64,000 nucleotides of DNA, taken from the NCBI GenBank assembly GCA_037367405.1, contig JAZKJV010002611.1:620001-684000 (forward strand). Reading direction: 5' to 3'. Shown in pieces: positions 22,795 through 31,920 of the stretch. The stretch comes from Ottelia alismoides. Taxonomy: Eukaryota > Streptophyta > Magnoliopsida > Alismatales > Hydrocharitaceae. Made by a program: the position numbers and the translations under genes. Within the stretch, counting starts at the first letter, position 1, and the number at the start of each line of letters is the position of its first letter. Below the pieces are notes generated by a model that was given only the letters and a program-made list of their open reading frames with translations, did no database searches and was not told where the DNA came from.

Positions 22795-23595
22795 GACCAA
22801 AACTTCTCCGATTGTGAAACGAGGTTGATTCCAGACAAATTCTCCATTTGGATTGGGACCGAACAACTGATTAGCTTCCGAGGGTGACAAATCCCTTGCA
22901 CAAGACACGTCATCTAAAAGCACCACATCTCTTGTTAATGAGGATCCCAAGCTCTGTCGTATTAGCGTAAGTATCGAGCAGACATTCAACCTTGAATCAC
23001 CTCACTGACCAATCATCTTGATTTCCTTCTTGGAATAGGTTACATTGACTGTAGAGGCATAGGATCCACGTTGAAGAACGCAATCTCAATCTAGCCTCGG
23101 GCTTTGTCTTGACAGAGATGGAAAACTCATCACCCTGATGGTGCTTCATGACTCTCGGACAAGCATATCTTCTATGACCCCTCCACAGTCGTAGCAGCAT
23201 GGAGGAAAGGCACACACGACCACCCTAAGGCCATATCTCCGACATCTAAAGCACAGATGGACCACATTTGCGATGAGGGACAAACATTCAACCCTCCTCT
23301 TCCCTTACATCTTCATGCTTGGTGGCTCTCGTATCCTTCCTCTCACATCAGATACTATCCCTCAGCCACTTCTTCTCACCAGCTCTCACCACCCAACACA
23401 AACGCTCTCTTACGTCAATAGCTCTCCATCCTCCTTCCATGTTATGGTATTATTCGTATATTATTCATATTTGATTCGTATTCGTTATAAATTCGTATTT
23501 GATTTAAGTATGTGGTAAATAATTTCCATATCCATCAATATTAGTAACCGCATTCATATTCTAGAATGCTTGAGGATACTGTAACACTTATATAT
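22795..23595 (-). pseudogene. Host locus segment 3: decayed minus-strand CCHC zinc-knuckle frame
   Basis: On the minus strand near 23165-23252 a frame reads CFRCRRYGLRVVVC followed by CCYDCGG, and after a one-base frame change GHRRYACPRV. That pattern is two CCHC zinc knuckles in tandem with one His replaced by Leu and one frameshift. Downstream (minus) a frame of about 65 codons (22795-22989) reads FGPNPNGEFVWNQP. Tandem CCHC knuckles occur in gag proteins, LINE ORF1 proteins and plant zinc-knuckle proteins; which of these is not decidable here. The region is broken by stops. The last 170 bp (23430-23595) are AT-rich with repeated TTCGTAT motifs and show no coding sense. Confidence 0.45.
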
Positions 23596-23600
23596 GTATT

Positions 23601-23864
23601 TGTTAGAAAATAGAAATGCGGAAACGTATCAGAGAATAAAGAAATAAAACATTGAACACAAGATTTTAATGTGGAATCCTACTCCTTAGGGAGAGGGGTG
23701 AAACCACGGGAGAAGAACTCAAAGGGTTGGTTTGTTCATTTAACTTTCTCAATGGATACAAGAGGTCTGGGGCTCCTTATATAGCCTCCACAGAGCTTCC
23801 AAGTCCCACCACTGGTAGATGTGGGACTAAACACATGGATGAGGTAAATGGATCCTGGAGGTAT
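23601..23864 (-). repeat. NA-1 3' LTR, part left of Copia-5
   Basis: Starts TGTTAGAAAATAG and stops inside a hairpin loop, at GGATCCTGGAGGTAT, where Copia-5 inserted. The missing 49 bp lie at 28964-29012. The uninterrupted homologous site is in the 5' LTR near 30458-30489. Confidence 0.92.
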
Positions 23865-24015
23865 TGTTAGGAAAAGAGTCTTCGTTATGATTCAAGAAAA
23901 CCCTAGGCTCTCTTATATAAGGAGAGACCTTAAGGGTAAATTACAAAGAAGTCTAAATAAGAAAAAGAAATAATGACAGGATACATAAAATGATAATAAA
24001 GAAACTATCTCTACA
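23865..24015 (-). repeat. Copia-5 3' LTR
   Basis: 151 bp, TGTTAGG...CTACA. Differs from 28808-28958 at four positions. The minus-strand core holds TATATAAGAGAGCC. Confidence 0.96.
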
Positions 24016-24022
24016 CTCCCCC

Positions 24023-27000
24023 TCAAGGTGGAGCATAGATGTCTATCATGCTCAGCTTGGATGAACATCTCTGAAAAGGTCCTCTGAGCAGTGGCTTGGT
24101 GAATACATCTGTCGTCTGATCTCCTGAGCTCACATGTGCAGTAGAGATCAATCCTCTCTGAATCAAATCCCTGGTGTAATGGCAGTCAACTTCAATATTC
24201 TTGGTCCTTTCATAGAAGGCTGGGTTGTTGGCAATGAATAGTGTTGCCTGATTGTCACACTGAAGCTTCATAGGTAGACTCACAGCTACATGTAGATCTT
24301 CTAGTACAGAACGAACCCACATCATTTCCGTGCTGGCTTGGGCCATGGCCCTATATTCGGATTCAGCACTGGACCTTGCCACAACAGTTTGTTTCTTGCT
24401 TTTCCAAGAAACCAGAGAGCCTCCAACAAACACCGCGAACCCTGAGGTTGATTTTCGATCCTTAGGGCATCCTGCATAATCTGCGTCTGCACACGCTGAG
24501 ATGGATAAATCTGTGCCCTTTCTGAATAGCAGCCCTGAACCTGGAGAGGACTTCAGATACCTCAGTATCATGTGTATAACATCCATGTGAACCTGTCTTG
24601 GCTGCTCCATGAATTGACTCACCCTGCTAACTGCAAATTGAATATCTGGGCGAGTTATGGTAATGTAAAGGAGTTTTCCCACCATTTCTCTATATCTCCT
24701 CTTATCTAGTTCATCAGTATCACCATCATACAATTTCACGCTAGGGTCCATGGAAATACTTGATGGCTTGCATCCATCCATGCCAGTCTCAATCAGGAAG
24801 TCTGTAATGTACTTCCGTTGGGTCATCACCAAGCCCTGTGCATTCCTTGCAAATTCCAACCCCGGAAAATATCTTAGGGTCCCAAGATCCTTTGTAACAA
24901 ACTGACGGCCTAGGAATGCCTTCGCCCTCTCTATGCCCTGAGCATCATCTCCTGTAACAAGAATATCATCCACATAAACCATAATAACAACCGTACCTGC
25001 CGATGACTTCTGGACAAACAACGAGTGATCGACATTTGACCTCTTGAATCCCTGTTGCTCAATTAGGTTGGACAGCTTCTGGAACCATGCTCTTGGACTC
25101 TATTTGAGGCCATATATCGCCTTGTGAAGTCTACAAACCATGTGCGTCTCCCCCTCAGCAGTAAACCCATGTGGCTGTTGCATGTAGACTTCCTCCTGTA
25201 AGTCCCCGTAGAGAAAGGCATTCTTGACATCTAGTTGAGATATACTCCAATCACAGACCACAGCAACGGACAAGAGAATACGAAGAGTCGAATGTCGCGC
25301 CACTGGAGAGAATGTATCCATGTAATCCACACCATAGGTTTAAGTAAACCCTCGTGCGACCAAGCGTGCTTTGTACCTATCCAACTTGCCATCTGCATGA
25401 TATTTTACTGTAAAGACCCACTTACAGCTCACAACAGATGCATCAGGAGGCGCAGGGACCAAGGACCATGTGCCACGGGATTGCAAGGCCTTCATCTCTT
25501 CTTCCATAGCCACTCTCCAGCAATCATTCTTCAAAGCATCCTGGTATGTCCGTGGGATATCCACAGAAGACAAGGCTGTGACAAACTGCTGAAACTCACC
25601 AGTGAGGCGGTGAAAGGAAACCTATGAAGCAAATGGATATGAAGCACACTGCCTCCTCTGCTTCCGAACAACAATCGGAACATCAAGATCATCATCTACT
25701 GTACTGGAGGGGCTAGGGTCGTCCTGTACTGAAGAATCCTGCACGTGTACCAAATCTGACCCGTCAGTATTAATGCCTTCTGAACATACCTGAGGCGTGA
25801 TGATAGGCTGATGGGTGGTCTGAGCAGGACCTGACCGACGCGTATAGAATTTAGGTAATGGCGAAATGATAGGCCGTGAAATGGGTGGTGGTGGAGGTGG
25901 CTGTGGTAGTGGTGGTGCTGGTGTGAGAACTTGCAAAGGGGACGACTCAGGTGAACTCCCTATATGCGGTGGAGGAACATAGACATCATCAGTGGTAGTG
26001 GATGGTACCATTCTGTCACCTGCAGGCGAGAAATACACGACAGACTCAAAGAAAGTGACATCAGCACTCACAAAGTACCTCTGAGTAGTTGGGTCATAAC
26101 ACCGATAGCCCTTCTGAGTCCTAGAATAGCCAACAAAGACGCACTTGACTGCTCTGGGAGAGAGTTTGTCAAGACCTGGAGATAGACGATGAACGAAAGC
26201 CACAATACCAAAGACACGTGGAGTCAGTGAGAATAACTCCTTGTCTGGGAAAAGAATGGAGATAGGTATCTTCTCACCAAGAACTGAGGATGGCATTCGA
26301 TTGACCAAATAACACGCAATAAGAACAGCGTCACCCCAGAATGAAATAGGAGCACAACTCTGAATCAACAGGGTACGAGTAATATCCAAGAGATGGCGAT
26401 GCTTTCTTTCTGCCACACCATTTTGTTGTGAAGTATATGCACACGTGGTTTGGTGAATAATACCCTTTGATGAAAGAAAGTGAGAAAGTGAGCGTGTACA
26501 AAATTCAAGGGCATTATCCGTCCGCACATATTTGACTGAGGAAGAGAAAATATTATGCATTTCATTAATCAAATTCTTGATCACATCTCCTGCTTCAGAT
26601 TTATTCTTCAAAAGAAAGACCCATGACACGCGAGAAAAATCATCCATTACCACAAGATAGAACCTGTGCCCCTGATGATCGGGAACACAACTCGGACCCC
26701 ATATATCTATATGCAACAACTCAAACGAGGAGCTACTGCTCCGACTCTGACGACTTGGGAAGCTTGACCTATGATGCTTTCCCAACTGACATGCTTCACA
26801 GCGGAAAGACGAACTAGGAGATATCTGGGACAGAAGATGACGCATTTTCTGGAGCGGAAGGTGACCAAACCGGAGATGCCAGATGTATGGAGAGACTGGT
26901 CCAGCAGAATGAGAAGAGTCGCCAGCATAGGAATTTCGAACCAGCCGATATAAACCACCCTGCTCAGAGCCACAGCCAATCACCTTGCATGTGAGTATGT

Positions 27001-28297
27001 CCTGAAAAATAAGAGAAGACGGGTCAAATATAGCACGACAATTCAGATCCTTCGTGATCTGACTAATAGATAGCAAATTCATTGAGAACTCAGGAGCATG
27101 TAGGACGTTCTGTAGCTGAATAGTGGAGGAGAGGACAACCTCCCCCTGTCCAACAAGGGGTGAATGGGTACCATCTGCTATCTGTACTGAGCGGCCGGGA
27201 GGAATGTCCCTGTAGGCCTGTAATCTATCTCTATCTCGGCAGAGATGATGTGTGGCTCCGGAATCTATAACCCAGTCAGATATATCATGAGGTGGTATGG
27301 AAGCAGTAGATCTACCTGAGGTACTGGTTGCGGCTGATGAACTGGCGGAGGCAGTAGCAGCAATATCTGAAGAACCGCCTGACCCAGATGAATGTGGCAT
27401 AATATCTCGGAGACGTGCCACAAGTTCGTCGAACCGGTTATCTGCATTAGACGGTAATGGAGACTGTGAGTGCTATACAACACATGCCGATGCTGGGAAC
27501 CCATGCTTCGAATAGCATGTCTCCTCTGAGTGTCCTGTGCGGTGACAATAGGAGCATGTCTGACTGAAGCGACCACCCCTTCCCTGTGGTTCACTGCCAC
27601 GTCCACGACCACGACCAGAAGGCGGTCCACCTCTCCCACGCGAGACTGCCATCGCTGAAGGGGTTGGAGTAGAAGAGCTAGAGGAAACTGGAATGCGACT
27701 AAGCCTTCTGTAAACATCTTCCACTGGAGGAATAACTGCATCAGCGAGAATCTGAGATCGAGCGGCATCATACTCAGGGTCAAGAGCCGCAAGTAGAACA
27801 CCAACCATGGTAGTGTTTCGAAACGCCTTCTGCTGCTCAGGAGTTGCAGTGAGAGGAATGGTACTGTATAACTTCTCAAACATCCCTCTTAGGGATGTGT
27901 AAAGAGAATGGAGAGGTCTGTCGTTCTGCTTCATTGTGAAGATGTTGTGCTGAAGTTGCAACATCTTCGTCTCATTTCGCACCTGCGAATATGTAGCCGC
28001 AAGAATGTCCGACATTGCCTTAGCAGTGGTCTGATGGAGGACGTCGTTAGCAATCTCCATCGTCAAGGTACCGGACAACCAGACCTTCGCATAAGAATCA
28101 TCAGCCTCCCATGAGGCATATATCCCAGTCTTCTCTGCGGGCTCATCCTCGGTAAGAATGTGCTTCTTACCATTCGACTTCATGAGGCTCATGAACTGCA
28201 TAGCCCAGAGCTCATAGTTAGACCCGTCCATCTTGACTATTGGCGCAGGACCTTTGAATGCGCCAGTGGAGGGCATATCGACTTTCGATTCTGACAT
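24023..28297 (-). pseudogene. Copia-5 gag-pol, one frame with four premature stops
   Basis: The frame is 1,425 codons from MSESKVDMPS to a TGA in the polypurine tract, with stops at codons 275, 892, 986 and 1066. Comparison with Copia-2 shows that the last three are CAG to TAG, CAA to TAA and CAG to TAG; the first replaces GAG. Domains by residue: gag 1-240; zinc knuckle CSYCHRTGHSEETC 248-261; protease DSGATHHLC from 345; pre-integrase WHLRFGHLPLQK; integrase with HIDIWGP, VRTDNALEF and NGVAERKH (the DDE residues present); proline-rich linker about 830-860; RT with YVDD at 1108-1111; RNase H with DADYAGCPKDRKST and ARSSAESEYRAMAQ. All catalytic signatures survive. The stops should prevent a full product, although a pack of truncated proteins could still be made. 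Confidence 0.95.
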
Positions 28298-28343
28298 ACT
28301 GTCGCTTGGAGAAGAACTAGGATATGTAGACGTGATGCTGAAT

Positions 28344-28400
28344 GTCTACACCAACTGCATCGGATTTGAGTGCGTATGTAGACGTTACGCACTCAAATCC
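28344..28400 (-). other. Leader stem-loop with loop-complementary site, Copia-5
   Basis: A perfect 15-bp stem (28386-28400 with 28362-28376 on the transcript strand) closes a 9-nt loop containing GTCTACA. Its exact complement TGTAGAC (28344-28350) follows after 11 nt. The pair ends 46 nt before the gag ATG. Confidence 0.78.
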
Positions 28401-28794
28401 ATATAACGGACGAGGAGGGAACTAGGGCACACCTCACAGGAGACTTACAGCCCTTGCAGCGGCTGGGAGCCGCTTAGGGACCTTGCGTGGCGGGCTGTGG
28501 AAGCACCGGAGGGGCTACAGCGGCAGCTGGTGGCTTCCGCCGGTGGGCTGGAGCCCCTGGCAGCTGGCTGGGACCTTCGCTGGCTGGCTGGGGCCTCCGG
28601 CGGCGGAGGGCTGGGTGTCCGAGGAAGCGAGATGACGGCGGAGGACGGAGGGCTGGGACCTCCGGCTGTGGCCTAGGGCGATGAGAGCCCCAGGAAGAGA
28701 GAGAGGCGGCGGCGTGAGATAAAGGAAGAGAGAGAGGCGGCGGAGGTGCCGAGAAGAGGGAGGCAGGGGGGCGGCGGGTGGAGAGCCCTTGGGT
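28401..28794 (-). other. GC-rich 5' leader of Copia-5
   Basis: Untranslated leader between primer site and stem-loop, purine-rich on the plus strand, homologous to 8957-9348 of Copia-2. Short frames on both strands here are low-complexity and not called. Confidence 0.8.
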
Positions 28795-28807
28795 GGCTCT
28801 GATACCA

Positions 28808-28958
28808 TGTTGGGAAAAGAGTCTTCGTTATGATTCAAGAAAACCCTAGGCTCTCTTATATAGGGAGAGACCTTAAGGGTAAATTACAAAGAAGTCTAAA
28901 TAAGAAAAAGAAATAACGACAGGATACATAAAATGATAATAGAGAAACTATCTCTACA
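28808..28958 (-). repeat. Copia-5 5' LTR
   Basis: 151 bp, TGTTGGG...CTACA, abutting the GGTAT duplication on the right and the primer site on the left. Confidence 0.96.
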
Positions 28959-28963
28959 GGTAT

Positions 28964-29012
28964 TCATTTACCCATATATAACATAAGAGGTGCACAACCA
29001 AATGCTCCAACA
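28964..29012 (-). repeat. NA-1 3' LTR, part right of Copia-5
   Basis: Completes the LTR interrupted at 23864 and ends GCTCCAACA. Directly followed by CTCCCCCTC (29013-29021), the complement of the polypurine tract. Together the two parts give 313 bp, against 312 bp for the 5' LTR. Confidence 0.9.
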
Positions 29013-29021
29013 CTCCCCCTC

Positions 29022-30200
29022 AAGTTGAAGCATGCAATGCTCAGCTTGGACAAAAAGAAAGAAACTCAACTCATGCTACATAACACTACAAAAAATATCA
29101 ACTCAACGAGCACAATTGTCGACTGTTGTCGAGGATGTTGCTTCTCATGTCGTGCAGGTGAGGAGGACGAATGGGCTAGAGTGTGAGTCAATTGAATCTC
29201 CTCGTCGGAGAGCATGTGCTCTGTACTGCGCCTGTTAGAGTTACTGCAACTGGAAATGAGTCTCCACTTGGAGAACTCTGGCCCACAACATGTGGATAAC
29301 TGCTCCATCTCTGAAAAGGGTTGAACTGAAAAGCCTTGGAGTGCAATCCTTGTCGGAGTCCACGATCGCTGGAGAATGGAGTCTGAAACGTCTTCTCATC
29401 GGAGAACTGGGTCTCTCCCATCTGGCACAGAGAATGGTACTCTGCTCTGGAGTCCCTATGATACCACATGAAAATCCTTGCCAACATGGCATAGTGAATG
29501 GTCCTCTACTATGGAGTCCCTATGGCTCAACATGAAAACTTTAGCCGAAACAACAAGAATGATGGGGACCACGACAAAAGATAGAAAACATGTGCACATC
29601 TGAAAAGACCGCATACGTGTGCATGTCTGAACTGAAGACTCGGAAACTGAATGGCGGTGAGATCTGCGGCCTAGAGGAGTTGTCGCCAGGATCTAGAGAT
29701 GGTCGTCGCCATGCTGAAGGGCGCCATGTGGGCGGAAAGTCACAGACCTCGTGAGGGAGAGGCGGTGCAACAGTCTGGTGGTGGCGATGCTCGTGCATGT
29801 CGCCTTCTGGGAGATCAGAGATATGGCTGCATTGCTTGGAATTGGAGATAGTACTGCTCAGGGTGATGCGCTCAAGCCGCTGGAGAAGATTGTAAGTTGT
29901 TGCATGATGGAGGTTGCGCCCTGAAGACTTCTGCCTAAAGGAAAGTTGCGGCTTGAAGGAACAACCCTCGGAGCATCGAAAAAAAGGAGCCAAAGAACCA
30001 TGAATCTAGATAGCGTGCATGCCCGAGCGAGGATCGATGATTGCATATGCCGACAAAAATTTTTGAAGCATAACTAGGGTATCAAGAAAACACTTGAAAC
30101 TGGAACTCCTTGTGATCTTCAAATATCAAATCTTTAATAACAAGAACTCCAAAGAAACAAATATCGAATAAAACTTAGAACTTAAAATCCTCGAGAATCG
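29022..30200 (-). other. NA-1 non-coding interior
   Basis: No gag, protease, integrase or RT motif is present. The part next to the polypurine tract keeps CCAAGCTGAGCAT, homologous to the end of Copia pol. Two 47-bp direct repeats (29429-29475 and 29493-29539) share GGAGTCCCTATG and ACATGAAAA; NA-2 has the same pair. A 150-codon minus-strand frame (29541-29993) lacks recognisable domains and is probably chance, though its end RGPHHSCC is also readable in NA-2 at about 33520-33545. Confidence 0.75.
29429..29539 (-). repeat. Paired direct repeat in NA-1 interior
   Basis: Two imperfect units, 29429-29475 and 29493-29539, start-to-start distance 64 bp. NA-2 carries the equivalent pair at about 33552 and 33617 (65 bp), so the duplication predates the split of the two copies. 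Confidence 0.8.
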
Positions 30201-30216
30201 ACCCGCTCCGATACCA

Positions 30217-30528
30217 TGTTAGAAAATAGGAATGCGGAAGCGTACCAGAGAGTAAAAAAATAAAACATTGAACACAGGATTTTGACGTGGAACCCTACTT
30301 CCTAAGGAGCGGGATGAAACGACGGGAGAAGGCCTCAAGGGGCTGGTTTGTTTATTGAACTTTCTTAATGGATACAGGCGGTCTGGGGCTCCTTATATAG
30401 CCTCCACAGAGCCTCAAGTCCCACCACTGGTAGATGTGAGATTAAACACATGGATGGGGTAAATGGATCCTGGAGGTATCCATTTACCCATCTATAACAG
30501 AAGAGGCGCACAACCAAATATTCCAACA
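30217..30528 (-). repeat. NA-1 5' LTR
   Basis: 312 bp, TGTTAGAAAATAGG...TTCCAACA. Contains the uninterrupted inverted repeat GGTAAATGGAT...ATCCATTTACC (about 30459-30488). The minus-strand TATA-like GGCTATATAAGGAGCC lies near 30390-30405. Confidence 0.93.
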
Positions 30529-30798
30529 GTATCCATAGCCGACCGTTTTCATCTGCATCTGTGTACCATCTGGTTTAAACTTTAAAGTAGGCCTTGCGTA
30601 TGTCTCTTCATTGACGTGGTATGTGGGTAAACAATGATGTGGTATTGATAATTGGCTTCTTGTTTTAACAAATTTAATTGTTAGTTTTGCGAACTGTTCT
30701 ATCGTGCTTATGTTGATGTCAGCTATACTTGTGCATGAAATTATTCCCATGCCACTCTTAAAACTTCAATTTATTTATGCTTTATTTTCTTCAAGCAG

Positions 30799-31313
30799 GT
30801 TGGCAAAACAGATAATACAAATGATGGAGCTGCAGAAGAGATTGTCCACAGAATCATAGTTGATGAATCAAATCTATCAGACTATGTTGGCAAGCCTGTT
30901 TTCCATGTGGAGCGTATATATGATCAGACTCCTGTAGGTGTTGTAATGGGTCTTGCCTGGACTTCTGTGGGAGGTTCAACTTTGTATATAGAAACCAAAC
31001 AAGTTGAGCAAGGTGAGGGGAAAGGCTCGTTGCATTTGACTGGGCAGCTAGGCGATGTCATGAAGGAAAGTGCTCAATAGCACATACTGTCGCAAGGGCA
31101 ATTTTACTTGAAAAAGATCCAGACAATCATTTCTTTGCAGATTCTAAGCTTCATTTGCATGTGCCTGCCGGTGCTACACCAAAGGATGGACCTAGTGCTG
31201 GGTGTACTATGATTACTTCCATGTTATCCCTCGCTATGAAAAAACCTGTTAAGAAAGATCTTGCAATGACTGGTGAAATTACTTTAACTGGAAGAATTCT
31301 TCCAATTGGTGGG
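30799..31313 (+). pseudogene. LON protease (plant organellar LON1 type) exon remnant, frameshifted
   Basis: The translated segment [20 protein letters not shown], then [28 protein letters not shown] and [17 protein letters not shown] matches the proteolytic domain of ATP-dependent Lon proteases of plant mitochondria and plastids. The catalytic serine codon in PKDGPSAG is at 31194-31196; the catalytic lysine would lie just beyond LPIGGV, in the next exon, which is missing. The 5' edge follows an acceptor TTCTTCAAGCAG and the 3' edge ends GGTGGG before donor GTACGT, so intron borders survive and this is not a processed copy. One base is missing at about 31077, giving TAG at 31078-31080 after 93 codons; the frame from 31077 stays open to the donor. 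NA-1 and NA-2 flank it closely. It is a gene fragment that cannot encode a protease. Confidence 0.9.
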
Positions 31314-31588
31314 GTACGTTTCTCTCTCCATGTTTGAGTTCTCGTCTTTATGCTACTACACACTTTTTCCTTTCAGAAAAAAATCATCTAGCAAAATAAT
31401 TTTTGCGTACACATCTACGAACGCATGCATGATCTCGGCTTCGAAAGAGATGCCGAATGATATATTATGCAAGGTAAGTTTGCCCTTGGAATAGATCATC
31501 CATGACATTGCAAACAAGTACTCTGCTGTTGTGTTTTCTGAAATAAATGTCAGCCCCACTAACCTTTGAGTACGTTTGCAATGATGAT
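31314..31588 (+). other. Host locus segment after the LON exon
   Basis: Starts with the donor-like GTACGT and is probably former intron. No later LON exon is readable. The 5-bp target ATGAT of NA-2 is at 31584-31588. Confidence 0.5.
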
Positions 31589-31907
31589 TGTTGGAGTATT
31601 TGGTAGTGCACCTATTGAGTTGTAGCAGGGTAAATGGATCCTGGAGAAGATCCATTTACCCCATCCTGTGTTTAGTCCCATACCGCCCAATGGTGGGACT
31701 TGGAGGCTCTGGAGAGGCTATATAAGGAACCTCAGACCTCCTGTACTCATTGAGAAAGTGCAATGCAAAACACGCCCCTTAGAGGGCTTCTCCCGTGGTT
31801 TCATCCCGCTCCTCACGGAGTAGGGTTCCACGTTAAAATCCCGCGTTCTTATTTTGTTCTTTATCATTTTTCCATGTTCGCTTCCGCATTCTTCATATTT
31901 TATAACA
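31589..31907 (+). repeat. NA-2 5' LTR
   Basis: 319 bp, TGTTGGAGTATTTGG...TTTATAACA. Holds GGCTATATAAGGAACC (TATA box near 31715) and a perfect 13-bp inverted repeat at 31628-31661. Confidence 0.95.
31628..31661 (+). other. LTR hairpin of the NA family
   Basis: GGGTAAATGGATC (31628-31640) and its exact reverse complement (31649-31661) enclose an 8-nt spacer CTGGAGAA. It recurs in the NA-2 3' LTR with one changed base and in both NA-1 LTRs, one of which is opened by Copia-5 at this spacer. Confidence 0.85.
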
Positions 31908-31920
31908 TGGTATCAGAGCG

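Larger units (their letters stand above)
23865..28958 (-). mobile_element. Copia-5, nearly intact Ty1/copia element nested in NA-1
   Basis: 5,094 bp with 151-bp LTRs (23865-24015 and 28808-28958) differing at four bases, primer site TGGTATCAGAGCC (28795-28807), polypurine tract (24016-24024) and a perfect duplication GGTAT (23860-23864 and 28959-28963). The insertion point lies within the loop of an inverted repeat in the NA-1 LTR. The gag-pol keeps one frame throughout with only four premature stops and no frameshift, so this is the best preserved of the small Copia copies. It is a sister of Copia-2. Confidence 0.97.
23601..30528 (-). mobile_element. NA-1, non-autonomous LTR element carrying Copia-5 in its 3' LTR
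   Basis: Minus-strand order: 5' LTR 30217-30528, primer site TGGTATCGGAGCGGGT (30201-30216, like initiator tRNA-Met with one change), 1.2-kb interior without gag or pol, polypurine tract (29013-29021) and 3' LTR (23601-23864 plus 28964-29012). Flanks GTATT (23596-23600) and GTATC (30529-30533) form a 5-bp duplication with one mismatch. Excluding Copia-5 and its duplication the element is about 1.83 kb. The last 35 bp of the interior (CCAAGCTGAGCAT...) match the end of Copia pol, so the family is a deletion derivative of a Copia element. NA-2 is a second member on the other strand. Confidence 0.9.

Noticed and set aside
29541..29993. 150-codon minus-strand open frame in NA-1
   Set aside because: No recognised domain. 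A short similarity to a frame in NA-2 follows from the shared DNA of the two copies and the frames are not open over the same length.
30529..30562. CCGACCGTTTTCATCTGC resembling hAT transposon ends, with TTCGTAT-rich DNA at 23430-23595
   Set aside because: No matching terminal inverted repeat or 8-bp duplication could be found on the other side.
31376..31472. Possible further exon after the LON exon (acceptor TTTCCTTTCAG, donor AAGGTAAGT)
   Set aside because: In the phase required by the LON exon it contains a stop, and its translation does not match the expected LON continuation.
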